NCBI GenBank assembly: GCA_903872075.1
Contig: CAIQJF010000009.1
Location: 1 to 49,350, forward strand
DNA length: 49,350 nucleotides
Direction of reading: 5' to 3'
Origin: an uncultured Caulobacteraceae bacterium
Lineage (GTDB): Bacteria > Pseudomonadota > Alphaproteobacteria > Caulobacterales > Caulobacteraceae
How positions within the stretch are numbered: position 1 is the first letter of the stretch; the number at the start of each line of letters is the position of its first letter. Positions 9,317 through 18,154 of this stretch are shown here, in pieces. Position numbers and translations under genes: made by a program. The notes beneath the pieces were generated by a model. It was not told where the DNA came from, made no database searches, and saw only the letters and a program-made list of their open reading frames with translations.

Positions 9317-10684
9317 ATGCGTCTGACGTTTCTGACTTGCGCCCTTGCGGCCACAAGTCTTGCCGCTCACGCCGTCGCCGCCCCGGTCCATCCCGAACTG
9401 AAGGGGGTCGCCGCCGCGGTCGATCCGTTGGCGCTGCGCCAGAGCCTGGCGGCCCTGGTGGGTTTCGGCACGCGTCACACCCTATCCGACACAGCCTCGC
9501 CGACGCGCGGGATCGGCGCGGCCCGGCGGTGGGCGCGCGGCCGGTTCGAGTCTCTTTCGCATGACTGCGGCGGCTGCCTGACCATCGTCACCCCGGAAAA
9601 GACGGTGACAGGCGACCGGGTTCCCTCGCCGAGCGTCGTGCAGGACGTCATCGCCGTTCAGCGCGGCGCGTCCGACCCGGACCGCGTGGTGATCATCAGC
9701 GGACATATCGACAGCCGTAACAGCGACCCCCTCAACGCCGATCGCGACGCGCCCGGGGCCAATGACGATGGTTCGGGCACAGCCGCCGTGCTGGAGGCCG
9801 CCCGCGTTCTCTCCCGCCACAGCTTCCCGGCCACGGTCGTCTACGCCGTTCTGTCAGGCGAGGAGCAGGGGCTCTACGGCGGCCAGGTACTGGCCGGCTA
9901 CGCCAAGGCCCAGGGCTGGCGGGTGGAGGCGGTGCTCAACAACGACATCGTCGGCAACACCCACGGGTTGGACGGCAAGGTTGTCGACGACGAGGTGCGA
10001 GTGTTTTCGGAAGGCGTGCGGGTGACGGAAAGCCCGGCCGAGGCGGCGATTCGCCGGCGCTCCGGCGGAGAGATGGACTCCGCCTCGCGCAACATCGCGC
10101 GGTTCATGCGCGGTCTGGCGGAGAACTATATGCCGGGCTTTCACGTGCGGATGGTGCTGCGCTCGGACCGGTTCGGCCGCGGCGGCGATCAGTTGCCCAT
10201 GCAGGAGGCGGGCTATCCCGCCGTGCGCGTCACCGAGGCCGACGAGAATTACACCCGCCAACATCAGGACGTCCGCACCGAGAACGGCGTGGCCTATGGA
10301 GATGTACTGTCCGGCGTGGACGTGCCTTATCTGGCGCGGGTCACGCGTCTAAATGCGATCACCCTGGCGGCCCTGGCGCTGGCGCCGCCGCCGCCCACGG
10401 GATTGAAACTCAGCGGGGCGGTCACCGCCGACACGACCGTGACCTGGACCGCCGCGCCGGGCGCCAGCGACTACCGGGTCTGGTGGCGTGAGACCACCGA
10501 TCCGCAGTGGAGCCCGGCCCAGACCCGCGCCTCTGGGGGCGCTCAGACGCTCACCCTGACTGGCGTGAATATCGACGACTTCACCTTCGGCGTATCGTCG
10601 GTGGGCGCGGACGGGTTCGAAAGCCCGGTGGAGTTCCCGGGCCCGGCAGGCGCCTTCTTCTCCGAACCGCCGCCGCGTCCCTGA
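9317..10684 (+). CDS. Exported M28 metallopeptidase with C-terminal fibronectin-like domain
   Basis: A 455-residue exported zinc peptidase of the M28 (aminopeptidase Y/Ap1) family. The signal peptide is residues 1-22 (ending HAVAA). The likely dinuclear zinc site is His130 (ISGHIDS), Asp150 (GANDDGSGT), the catalytic Glu182-Glu183 pair (SGEEQGLYGG), Asp210 (NNDIVGN) and His316 (TRQHQDV), all in the family order. Residues from about 360 to 445 form a separate beta-rich domain resembling fibronectin type III (VTWTAAPGASDYRVWWR), a common carbohydrate- or surface-binding appendage. It is probably an aminopeptidase acting on extracellular peptides. The gene lies 14 bases after the amidase gene in an apparent two-gene operon. 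Confidence 0.92.
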   Translation: MRLTFLTCALAATSLAAHAVAAPVHPELKGVAAAVDPLALRQSLAALVGFGTRHTLSDTASPTRGIGAARRWARGRFESLSHDCGGCLTIVTPEKTVTGDRVPSPSVVQDVIAVQRGASDPDRVVIISGHIDSRNSDPLNADRDAPGANDDGSGTAAVLEAARVLSRHSFPATVVYAVLSGEEQGLYGGQVLAGYAKAQGWRVEAVLNNDIVGNTHGLDGKVVDDEVRVFSEGVRVTESPAEAAIRRRSGGEMDSASRNIARFMRGLAENYMPGFHVRMVLRSDRFGRGGDQLPMQEAGYPAVRVTEADENYTRQHQDVRTENGVAYGDVLSGVDVPYLARVTRLNAITLAALALAPPPPTGLKLSGAVTADTTVTWTAAPGASDYRVWWRETTDPQWSPAQTRASGGAQTLTLTGVNIDDFTFGVSSVGADGFESPVEFPGPAGAFFSEPPPRP

Positions 10685-10706
10685 TCGACGGCGCCCGGGG
10701 CGATGC

Positions 10707-11582
10707 CTATTTCAGAGTGTCGAGCCAGGTGAGGATCATCGCCTCAAGGGCGATACGATGGTCGTTCCAGCCGTGGTCGGTCGCCACATGCGCTGTCTTC
10801 ACCCGGCTTCCGCCGCCGGCGCGGATCGCCTTTACGAGGGCGTCGGTGTCGCCGGCCAAGCCGTCGTCCGAGGTGAGCGCGAGATAGGGCAGGGCCTTCA
10901 GGCCGGTCGCCGCCTGGCTGAAGGGATGGGCCGTGCCGCTCACCCCGGCGTCTGCGGCCATGCTTTCGGCCGTCACCCCCGCGAGCGCTTCCATGTTGTC
11001 GGCCATCAGGCTCACCCGGACGGCGAGCGGTGCGCCGCCAGCGCGCGACATGTCGGCGGCGGAATAGGTCGCCAGGCCCTTCAGCTCGGGATGATGCGCC
11101 GCGGTGGTCACGGCCACCCAGCCCCCCATGCTGTGGCCGATCAGGACAACCCGCGAGTTGTCGACGCCCAGCGACTTGGCGTTGGCGGGATCGCGCACAT
11201 AGGCGAGCACTGCATCGGCGTCCTCCAGGTTCTGCCCGAACCGGAAGGCGCCCGGACTGCCCCAGGCGCCGCGATAGTTGAAGGTCACGGCGTTCCAACC
11301 GGCGCGGCGGATCGCCTGGGCCAGGTCGAGGTTCTTCTCGTTGCCCGGAAGGCCATGACAGATGACGACCGTGGGATGCGGCCCGGCGCCCGCCGCAAGA
11401 TACGCCACGCCGTTGATGTTCAGCCCGCCACTCGGGATATGCAGCACCGCCATGCGGGCCGGATGGGCGGCGTCGGAGGGCGGGTCGGTGTAGATCGCCG
11501 CCGGCAGTTGGGCGGGGGGCGCGGCGGCTGCGCCGCCGGATAACGCCAGGGCGGCGACGAAGGCGAAAAGGACAGACCGCAT
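10707..11582 (-). CDS. Exported alpha/beta hydrolase
   Basis: A 291-residue alpha/beta hydrolase with a signal peptide (residues 1-21, ALALSGGAAAA). It has an oxyanion-region HGLPGNE, the nucleophile elbow GHSMGG with Ser near 151, and a late His in DHGWNDHR that can complete the triad. The shape is that of dienelactone-hydrolase-like or dipeptidyl-peptidase-like serine hydrolases; the substrate cannot be told. An AGGAG ribosome site precedes the ATG. It is convergent with the M28 peptidase gene, with 22 bases between their stops, and stands alone on its strand. Confidence 0.85.
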   Translation of the reverse strand: MRSVLFAFVAALALSGGAAAAPPAQLPAAIYTDPPSDAAHPARMAVLHIPSGGLNINGVAYLAAGAGPHPTVVICHGLPGNEKNLDLAQAIRRAGWNAVTFNYRGAWGSPGAFRFGQNLEDADAVLAYVRDPANAKSLGVDNSRVVLIGHSMGGWVAVTTAAHHPELKGLATYSAADMSRAGGAPLAVRVSLMADNMEALAGVTAESMAADAGVSGTAHPFSQAATGLKALPYLALTSDDGLAGDTDALVKAIRAGGGSRVKTAHVATDHGWNDHRIALEAMILTWLDTLK

Positions 11583-11668
11583 GCAAGGCTCCTGAAGATC
11601 CGGGTCGATAGTGAGGCCGCCGCTGTCGATTGACTACCCGAACATCCCGCGTCCAGCGCCCGGCCGGC

Positions 11669-12037
11669 CTATCGGTCGATGTCCGAGGCGGCCACGAACA
11701 GAACGCCCCAGCCGCCCGCCATCAGACCTGCGCCAAGTCCCAGAGGCAGGTCGTTGCCGTTCCACAGGCCGCTGGCCTGGGCGTAGAGCGAGCCGCTGAA
11801 CATGGCCGAACCGGTCAGGAACAGGGCCGGGGCGTGCCGCGCGCGCGTCGCGCCGATGTTCATGAAGGTGGCGCAGGCGAAGGTCGACATGCTGTGCATG
11901 AACTGGAAGCCCGACCCCAGACGCAGCAATCCGGCCGCGAGGCTGTCTTCCAGCCGGAAGGCCAGCAACGCGATGATCACCGAGCACAGGGCGTTGATGA
12001 CCCCCAGTCTCATCCACAGCCGGCGGTTCCAAACCAA
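11669..12037 (-). CDS. DUF423 small membrane protein
   Basis: A 122-residue protein with about four hydrophobic segments and the DUF423 pattern: a helix ending FQFMHSMSTFA, then LFLTGSAMFSGSLYAQASG and a last helix GLMAGGWGVLFVAA. The usual first-helix text (GAFGAHGL) is degenerate here (LLAFRLEDSL). Its function is unknown; it is an inner-membrane protein. The start is a TTG at 12037 placed seven bases after GGGAGA and two bases after the stop of the upstream gene, which suggests coupling. The first in-frame ATG (12013) would give 114 residues. It is the last gene of a four-gene minus-strand operon. Confidence 0.75.
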   Translation of the reverse strand: MVWNRRLWMRLGVINALCSVIIALLAFRLEDSLAAGLLRLGSGFQFMHSMSTFACATFMNIGATRARHAPALFLTGSAMFSGSLYAQASGLWNGNDLPLGLGAGLMAGGWGVLFVAASDIDR

Positions 12038-12039
12038 AT

Positions 12040-12522
12040 TCAATCTCCCAACCGGTCCAGCGGTTTGTGCCCGTCGGCGCCTGGCGGCGGAAACGACGCG
12101 GCGAAGGTGAACGCCCGCGGACCTGCCCCGTGCCTGGCCAGGTGGTCGAGCGTCGCCTTGGCTTCGGTCAGTGTGGGCGGAGACCCGGCCGGCCGCCACC
12201 AGAGCGCCGTGTGAGACTCGATTCGATCGAACCACTCCCGGCGGCGATGCATGATCTCGCGGTGCGCAGCCTCGCCATAAACAAAGTTCTTGAGGGACTC
12301 GATGTCCGTCCAGAGGGACATGTTGATGAGCATGTTCGGATCGTCGAAGGCGCGGATGTCTGTGGCGTCACCGCCGTCGCCCACGAGCCGCCAGACGAAC
12401 CCCGGATAGCGGTCCGCGACGGCGTTCACCCGGTCGATCGCCGCGAGAAAGTCCGCATTCACCGGATCGGCCATGGGCTGCCGGAACCGGGCGATGTTGA
12501 TCTGGGCGAGGTGGTGCCGCAT
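12040..12522 (-). CDS. DUF3291 family protein
   Basis: A 160-residue soluble protein matching DUF3291: MRHHLAQINIARFRQP at the start, YPGFVWRL, MLINMSLWTDIESLKNFVY and HALWWRPAG-like text (here HTALWWRPAG). The fold is expected to be a dimeric alpha/beta barrel related to antibiotic-biosynthesis monooxygenase and stress proteins, but no reaction is known. It sits 21 bases after the NmrA-like gene and directly before DUF423, in the same operon as a flavoprotein. A role near flavin- or quinone-linked chemistry is inference only. Confidence 0.85.
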   Translation of the reverse strand: MRHHLAQINIARFRQPMADPVNADFLAAIDRVNAVADRYPGFVWRLVGDGGDATDIRAFDDPNMLINMSLWTDIESLKNFVYGEAAHREIMHRRREWFDRIESHTALWWRPAGSPPTLTEAKATLDHLARHGAGPRAFTFAASFPPPGADGHKPLDRLGD

Positions 12523-12543
12523 CCCTCTTTGATATCGCGTCGC

Positions 12544-13461
12544 CTAGACCTTGTTCCAGTCCTGCCGCCGCGCCCAGTCGACGAGTTTCGTCGGTGTGAT
12601 CGGGAGCTGGGTGAGGGCGGCCGCGACGTCGACCACCAGGGGAGAGGTGGGCTGGGCGTTGTACCAGCGATAGAACGAGGCCATCCGGTCGTACATCGAG
12701 TGCGGGATCACGTCCGGCGAGCCGGTGACCAGCAGGCTCATCTTGGAGGCAAACTCGTCCGGGGTGAGGCTCTGAAAGGTGATCCTGCGGCCGGCGGCTT
12801 CCGAGAGGCGTTCGGCCACCTCGGCGCCGACCAAGGTCTCGGGCCCGCCCACCAGCACCTTCTCCGCCGTCAGGTCGTCCCGAAGCAGGCCCTCGGTGAC
12901 ATAGGCGGCCACGTCCTCAAGACAGATCCAGTTGATCCTCAGGGTCGGCGCGGCCGGGTAGGCGAAGATGGCGTTGTTGACGATCGAGGGCTTCGACCAG
13001 ATGCGGATCATATTGTCCATGAACACCACGGGCCGGACGATCACATAGGCCGCGCCGCTGTCGGCAATGGCCTTCTCGATGTCGCGGCGGCCGTCGTGCG
13101 CCGACAGGTCCAGATCGTGGTCGGCGACGAAACAGCTGGTGTTGAAGACGATCTTGCCGAGGCCCGCCCGCCGGGCCGCACCACCGATCCGCTTGCCGAA
13201 GCCCGCCGCCCGCTCACGGTTGAACTCGAAGGGCAGGTGCATCGCCAGGGCGTCCTGGCCGTCCATGGCCCTGACCAGGCTTTCCTCGTCGTCGATGTCG
13301 GCGTTGACCACCGGCAGATGGGCGAACCGGGTGTCCTTGAGGGCGTCGGCGCGGCGCGCCCCGGCGGTGGGGGCGAAGCCGGCGGCCAGCAGGCTGTCGA
13401 GCAGCGGCAGGCCCTGGTCTCCGGTGGCGCCCAGGACGAGCACCTTCTTGATCGCGGTCAT
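12544..13461 (-). CDS. NmrA-like NAD(P)-binding protein
   Basis: A 305-residue atypical short-chain dehydrogenase of the NmrA/HSCARG type. The N-terminal Rossmann motif is GATGDQG (residues 11-17), followed by a C-terminal substrate-like domain with VRPVVFMDNM. The canonical SDR Tyr-x3-Lys is not obvious, as is common in NmrA-like proteins, which may act as redox sensors or as quinone-type reductases. The ATG lies 11 bases downstream of the flavoprotein gene, so they are co-transcribed. No particular substrate can be assigned. Confidence 0.87.
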   Translation of the reverse strand: MTAIKKVLVLGATGDQGLPLLDSLLAAGFAPTAGARRADALKDTRFAHLPVVNADIDDEESLVRAMDGQDALAMHLPFEFNRERAAGFGKRIGGAARRAGLGKIVFNTSCFVADHDLDLSAHDGRRDIEKAIADSGAAYVIVRPVVFMDNMIRIWSKPSIVNNAIFAYPAAPTLRINWICLEDVAAYVTEGLLRDDLTAEKVLVGGPETLVGAEVAERLSEAAGRRITFQSLTPDEFASKMSLLVTGSPDVIPHSMYDRMASFYRWYNAQPTSPLVVDVAAALTQLPITPTKLVDWARRQDWNKV

Positions 13462-13472
13462 GGAAAGCTTTC

Positions 13473-15104
13473 TCAGGCGGGAAGGGGTTGATTGGAACGC
13501 GAGGCGGCGTGGCGCCCGGCGATACAGCCGAAGGTGAGGGCGGGGCCGAGCGTCCCCCCGGCGCCCGCGTAGACCGATCCGGTGGGCGCGGCCATCACAT
13601 TCCCTGCGGCGTAAAGCCCGGCGATTGGCTCGCCGTCGGGATCGAGCGCGCGACCGAGGGCGTCGGTGCGGACCCCGCCGTTCGTGCCCAGCGCCCCCAT
13701 GGTGATCGGGATGGCGTAATAGGGCGCCGTGTCGAGCGGTCCGAGGGTGCCGGCGGCGCCCGGCCGGGAGCGGTCGCCGTAGAAGGTGTCGTAGGCGCTC
13801 ACGCCCCGCTGGAAATCGGGGTCGTGGCCGGCTCCGGCATGACTGTTGAAACGGGCCATGGTGGTCTCGAGACCCGCGGCGTTGCAGCCGATGAGCTCGG
13901 CCAGGGCGGCCAGGGTCGGCGCCCGGGCGATCCAGTCGGGCGCGTCTGGGCCGGGCATGACCTGACCGACCATATATTTGCTCTTGTAGGCGCCGTCGAA
14001 GATCAGCCAGGCGGGCAGGTTGGCATAGGCATAGGTGTTGGGGTCGAACTGGTGAAACGCGCCGGCCAGGGCCGAATAGTTGGTGGCCTCGTTGCAGAAC
14101 CGCTGGCCATGGCGGTTCACGAGAATCGAACCGGGCAGCGTTCGCTCAATCAACACCGGGGACGAGCGCGGCTCTCCATCCGGCCAGGTGTCGGTCCCGG
14201 TCATGGTCGGCGCCCACCAGGCGCTGGTCATGTTGCCGAGGTCAGCCCCGACCCGCTGAGCCAGCTTGAGTCCGTCGCCGGTGTTGCGCGGCGGGGAGGC
14301 GGGGTGGGTCAGGGGGCCTTTGAGGAAACTCGCCACCAGATCGCGGTTCCATTCGAACCCGCCGGTGGCCAGGATCACCCCTCGCCGCGCCATCAACGCT
14401 TGGGTCCCGTCATCTGACGCGATCTCGACGCCGACCACCGCCTCGCCTGACCGGACCAGGCGACGGGCGGGCGTGTTCAGCACGGGCTCGATGCCGCGAT
14501 CCAGGCACCCGGCCAGCAGGGCGCCCACCACGGACTGGCCGAAACCGCGGAGATCCGCCGCCGCGCGCCGCACGAATTCGTCCGGCGGGGGGAGGCTCGT
14601 GGCGCCGCCGAGCGGCGTCTCGCGGAGCATCAGGCGGGACACGGCGCCGGAGGTGAACACCCGCTCGCGCCAGTCGCCCAGGCGATTGAAATCGAACAGG
14701 TCTGCGTCCAACGCCCGGCCGCCTTCGGGTCGCGCGCCCGGCCGGTCCAGATAGTAGTCCGGATAGCCTTCAAGGCGGCCGAAGCGCAGGGGTGTGGCGG
14801 ATTCCAGATAGGCGAGCGCTTCGCCCGACTGGCGAACGAACGCTTCAAGCACGGCATCGTCGAGCGTGTCGGAGAGCGAGTGGAAATAGTCCAGGGCCGC
14901 GGCCTGGTCGGCCGTGGGATCGACTCCGTCCATGTGACTGTTGGCCGGCGCCCACACCACACCGCCGGAGATCGCCGCCGTCCCGCCGAGGGTGGCCGCC
15001 TTCTCGAGCACGATCACCGAGGCGCCCGCGTCATGGGCGGCGATGGCCGCCGCCAGGCCGCTGGCGCCGGCGCCAATGATGATCACGTCCGCGGAATCGC
15101 TCAC
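13473..15104 (-). CDS. FAD-dependent oxidoreductase, 3-ketosteroid dehydrogenase-like
   Basis: A 543-residue flavoprotein of the FAD_binding_2 superfamily. The FAD-binding GAGASG is at residues 11-16, followed by LEKAATLGGTAAISGGVVWAP and the C-terminal FAD block GLYAAGNVMAAPTGSVYAGAGGTLGP, a layout shared with 3-ketosteroid-delta1-dehydrogenases and fumarate-reductase-like enzymes. It likely dehydrogenates or reduces a cyclic ketone or enone; steroid specificity is not proven. The start is a GTG at 15104, ten bases after GGGGGAGGA; the upstream in-frame TTG would add thirty unrelated residues. It heads the operon with NmrA-like, DUF3291 and DUF423 and is divergent from an SnoaL-like gene. 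Confidence 0.88.
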   Translation of the reverse strand: MSDSADVIIIGAGASGLAAAIAAHDAGASVIVLEKAATLGGTAAISGGVVWAPANSHMDGVDPTADQAAALDYFHSLSDTLDDAVLEAFVRQSGEALAYLESATPLRFGRLEGYPDYYLDRPGARPEGGRALDADLFDFNRLGDWRERVFTSGAVSRLMLRETPLGGATSLPPPDEFVRRAAADLRGFGQSVVGALLAGCLDRGIEPVLNTPARRLVRSGEAVVGVEIASDDGTQALMARRGVILATGGFEWNRDLVASFLKGPLTHPASPPRNTGDGLKLAQRVGADLGNMTSAWWAPTMTGTDTWPDGEPRSSPVLIERTLPGSILVNRHGQRFCNEATNYSALAGAFHQFDPNTYAYANLPAWLIFDGAYKSKYMVGQVMPGPDAPDWIARAPTLAALAELIGCNAAGLETTMARFNSHAGAGHDPDFQRGVSAYDTFYGDRSRPGAAGTLGPLDTAPYYAIPITMGALGTNGGVRTDALGRALDPDGEPIAGLYAAGNVMAAPTGSVYAGAGGTLGPALTFGCIAGRHAASRSNQPLPA

Positions 15105-15218
15105 GCCCGCCGTCCTCCCCCGACACCGATTTTGCCGATCGCCTGTTGGCGCTTTGAGGCAAGGATGATGTGATGCCCCCTCGAAAAGCAACAATATGAA
15201 TCAGGGAGGCCGCCGGAC

Positions 15219-15743
15219 ATGGATCAGGCGCTGCGCGCGATCATCGATCGCACGGAAATCGAGGAACTTGTCACCCGCTACTGCCGGGCTCTGGACCGGC
15301 TGGATGAGCCGCTGCTGCGCAGCTGTTTCCATCCCGATTCGGTTCATCATCATGGCTACAAGGGATCCTCGGAGGAATTCTGCGGCTACGCGATGGATGT
15401 GCTGCGCGCCTGCGTGGCCACCCACCATCACCTGGCGAACATCTCCATCCGCGTTGACGGCCATCACGCCGATTCGGAGTGCTACTTCACCGCCTATCAC
15501 CGGCTTGGGCCCAACCCGCCTGAAGCCTTCGGAGCCGACAGCGCCGGCATGGATCTGATCATTGGCGGCCGGTACATCGACCGGCATGAGAAGCGCGGCG
15601 GCCAGTGGCGCATCGTCGACCGGATCGGGGTCCATGACTGGCAGCGCTTCGAGCCGCCGGCCGATCGCGACTTCTACGTTGGCGAGAACGCGGGGCGCGG
15701 GCGCCGCGATTCCACTGACCCTGTCTATCGTCGCGCCCGTTGA
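15219..15743 (+). CDS. SnoaL-like (NTF2-fold) protein
   Basis: A 174-residue protein with an NTF2/SnoaL-like fold: an N-terminal helix pair (IEELVTRYCRALDRLDEPLLRSCF), then HPDSVHHHGYKG and a C-terminal sheet with GGRYIDRHEKRGGQWRI. Members act as small cyclases, isomerases or dehydratases, or as the small subunit of ring-hydroxylating dioxygenases. No large dioxygenase subunit is in the window. A GGGAGG ribosome site precedes the ATG. It is divergent from the ketosteroid-dehydrogenase-like gene (114 bases between starts), so a shared regulatory region and a joint role on a cyclic substrate are plausible. Confidence 0.85.
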   Translation: MDQALRAIIDRTEIEELVTRYCRALDRLDEPLLRSCFHPDSVHHHGYKGSSEEFCGYAMDVLRACVATHHHLANISIRVDGHHADSECYFTAYHRLGPNPPEAFGADSAGMDLIIGGRYIDRHEKRGGQWRIVDRIGVHDWQRFEPPADRDFYVGENAGRGRRDSTDPVYRRAR

Positions 15744-15825
15744 AACCCGACGATTCGCGACTGACTTGCGATTGCATCGCGTCGTCGAGCACCTAAGTTT
15801 CAGGCAGCCTCAGGGAGAGCCAATC

Positions 15826-16374
15826 ATGACCAACACCATTGCCGAAATTCCGCTTCAGACCATCACCGGCGCGCCCGCGTCGCTCGGCGACTACGCCGGC
15901 AAGGTGGCCCTCGTCGTCAACGTCGCCTCCAAATGCGGCCTGACCCCGCAGTATGAAGGCCTTGAGGCCCTCTATCGCGATTACCGCGACAAGGGCCTGG
16001 TGGTGCTGGGCTTCCCCGCCAACGACTTCGGGGCCCAGGAGCCGGGCTCCAACGAAGAGATTTCCAACTTCTGCACCACGAACTTCGCGGTCGATTTCCC
16101 CATGTTCGCGAAGATCACTGTCGTCGGACCGGACAAGCACCCGCTCTACAAGGCGCTCACTTCGGCCGCCCCCACGGCGAAGGGCGACGCGGCCGGTTTC
16201 CGCGAGCGGCTCAAGGGTTATGGCATGACCCCCAATCCCGAGCCCGAGGTGCTGTGGAACTTCGAGAAGTTCCTCATCGGCAAGGACGGGGCCGTGGTCG
16301 CCCGCTTCGCCCCGACGACAGCACCGAACGACGCCGAACTGATCGGTGCGATCGAGGCCGCGCTCGCGGCCTGA
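15826..16374 (+). CDS. Glutathione peroxidase (Cys type)
   Basis: A 182-residue thiol peroxidase that reduces peroxides with thioredoxin or glutathione. The peroxidatic Cys37 lies in VASKCGLTPQY; the catalytic Gln is in FGAQEPGSN, and WNFEKFLI supplies Trp and Asn. The resolving-cysteine position in NEEISNFC is kept, but the usual FPCNQF block is FPANDF here, so the middle cysteine is absent. This fits thioredoxin-linked two-Cys GPx enzymes. The start is the ATG at 15826 after GGGAGAG; in-frame sequence further upstream overlaps the preceding gene and is not coding. It has its own 82-base upstream gap. Confidence 0.95.
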   Translation: MTNTIAEIPLQTITGAPASLGDYAGKVALVVNVASKCGLTPQYEGLEALYRDYRDKGLVVLGFPANDFGAQEPGSNEEISNFCTTNFAVDFPMFAKITVVGPDKHPLYKALTSAAPTAKGDAAGFRERLKGYGMTPNPEPEVLWNFEKFLIGKDGAVVARFAPTTAPNDAELIGAIEAALAA

Positions 16375-16435
16375 CCTTGACGAAACCGGTCCGGCGGTCT
16401 CCGCTCCGTCCAAACGACAGGAGAGGGAGACCGCC

Positions 16436-17221
16436 ATGACCGACGCCGCCACCGAGACACCTGACTGGGCCGCCGTCGCCGACGAGCTTGAGTCCCTCCT
16501 GAAGCTGCGCTCCATCCCCTTCGCCATGAAACTCTACGAACGGCGCGAGGATATGGAGGCCGTCCCGCGTATCCGCCGGCCTGGCGCGATCCACACGCTC
16601 GATCAGGTGGTCGGCCAGGCGTCGCGTCTCGGTTGGACGGTCGGGATCACCGCCGACGATCTGGTGGGCGCGCAGTGCCGGGCCGTGGTGGGTCTCGGTA
16701 GCGCCAAGACGGACGAGTGGCGCTCGGGCAAACACATGACCGGCGTCTGGTTCTCAACCCTTGAAGACGCGAGCGCGCATCAGGCGGCGATGAACTGCGT
16801 GCCGGATGGCCAGTTCGAGGCCCTGGCGGTGGGCCCGCTCGCCGCCGGGCGTCTGGGAACGCCCGACATTGCCCTGTTCTACGCGACGCCCGGGGCCATG
16901 ATCTATTTCATCAACGGTCTGCAATGGTCCGGCTACAAGAAGTTCGACTTCTCGGTGGTGGGCGAAAGCGCCTGCGCGGACTCCTGGGGGCGGGCGTTGA
17001 CGACCCGACAGCCCAGCCTGTCGATCCCCTGTTTCGCCGAGCGGCGGTACGGTGGGGTGCTCGACGACGAAATGCTGATGGCCGCGCCGCCTGAATATCT
17101 CGTCACGGCGATCGCCGGGATGAAAGCCCTGGCCAAGAACGGCTTCCGCTATCCCTTCCCGCAATATGGCGTGCAGCAGGACGTGCGCGCCGGTATGGCG
17201 GTCAGCTACGCCAAGACCTGA
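16436..17221 (+). CDS. DUF169 family protein
   Basis: A 261-residue soluble protein of the DUF169 (COG2043) family. Recognisable parts are the N-terminal helix ADELESLLKLRSIPFAMKLY, QCRAVVGLG, and the Cys-containing motif VGESACADSWGRA followed by LSIPCFAERR. The conserved cysteines suggest metal or cofactor binding, but no function is established. The ATG at 16436 has GAGAGGGAGA upstream. It is followed after eight bases by a methyltransferase gene, so the two are probably one transcript. Confidence 0.85.
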   Translation: MTDAATETPDWAAVADELESLLKLRSIPFAMKLYERREDMEAVPRIRRPGAIHTLDQVVGQASRLGWTVGITADDLVGAQCRAVVGLGSAKTDEWRSGKHMTGVWFSTLEDASAHQAAMNCVPDGQFEALAVGPLAAGRLGTPDIALFYATPGAMIYFINGLQWSGYKKFDFSVVGESACADSWGRALTTRQPSLSIPCFAERRYGGVLDDEMLMAAPPEYLVTAIAGMKALAKNGFRYPFPQYGVQQDVRAGMAVSYAKT

Positions 17222-17229
17222 GGAACCGC

Positions 17230-18075
17230 ATGTCCGACGCCGCCGCCAACGCCGCTCAGATCGAGAACTGGAACCTCCGTACCGGGGAGATCTGGGTCCG
17301 GTTTCAGCCTCGTCTGGACGCCCAGATTTCGCCGCTCGGCGAACAGGCCATGACCGCCCTGGCGCCGGCCGCCGGCGAGCGCGTCCTCGATATCGGCTGC
17401 GGCTGCGGCCAGACCTCGGTGAACCTCGCCACGCGCGTCGCCCCGGGGGGCGCGGTGCTCGGCGTCGATGTCTCCGAGCCCATGCTGGGCCTCGCCCGTT
17501 CCCGGCCGCGGCCAGCGGGTGCGGCGCCGCTCGACTTCCGCCGAGCCGACGCCCAGGTCGAGGATCTGGGCGCGGGCGCGTTCGACGCTGTGTTCTCGCG
17601 CTTCGGCGTCATGTTCTTCGCCGATCCGTCGGCCGCCTTCGCCAATATCCGCGCCGCCCTGCGGCCGGGCGGCCGTCTGTCCTTCGTCTGCTGGCGGGCC
17701 ATGGCGCTCAATCCGATGATGACGGCGCCGCTGGAGGCCGCGCGCGCCTTGCTGCCGCCCTTGCCGCCCGCCGATCCGCTGGCGCCCGGGCCGTTCGCTT
17801 TCGCCGACGCCGCGCGTGTGCGCGGCATTCTGGGGGCGGCCGGCTTCACCGACATCGTCATCTCGCCGTTCGACGCCGATCTCGTTGGGGGAACGCTTGA
17901 GGAGGCCGTCGAGCTGAGCCTGTTCGTGGGCCCGCTGGCGACGGTGCTCCGCGACAACCCGCAGCTGCGGGAACCCGTGACCAACGCTGTTCGGGAGACC
18001 TGGCGCGCGCGGCTGAAGGACGGCGTCGTGGTGATCCCGGCCGCCGTCTGGATCGTCACGGCCACGAACGCCTGA
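17230..18075 (+). CDS. Class I SAM-dependent methyltransferase
   Basis: A 281-residue methyltransferase. The SAM-binding motif I is VLDIGCGCGQTS (around residues 53-64), followed by GVDVSEPML (motif II), RADAQVEDL and a C-terminal substrate cap of about 100 residues. The overall pattern is that of UbiE/COQ5-like small-molecule methyltransferases. The substrate is unknown. It starts eight bases after the DUF169 gene. GC is very high and the frame is intact. Confidence 0.9.
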   Translation: MSDAAANAAQIENWNLRTGEIWVRFQPRLDAQISPLGEQAMTALAPAAGERVLDIGCGCGQTSVNLATRVAPGGAVLGVDVSEPMLGLARSRPRPAGAAPLDFRRADAQVEDLGAGAFDAVFSRFGVMFFADPSAAFANIRAALRPGGRLSFVCWRAMALNPMMTAPLEAARALLPPLPPADPLAPGPFAFADAARVRGILGAAGFTDIVISPFDADLVGGTLEEAVELSLFVGPLATVLRDNPQLREPVTNAVRETWRARLKDGVVVIPAAVWIVTATNA

Positions 18076-18154
18076 GTGCGGCGCGCGCGCCCCCCTGGCG
18101 GCGGCGCCTTCGACAATCTAACGTCGCTTCAAACAAACGCGTGGGAGGATACGC

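Noticed and set aside
15562..15825. Long N-terminal extension of the glutathione peroxidase (frame open from 15562)
   Set aside because: It overlaps the SnoaL-like gene and the true start is the ATG at 15826 with a good ribosome site and family-typical length.
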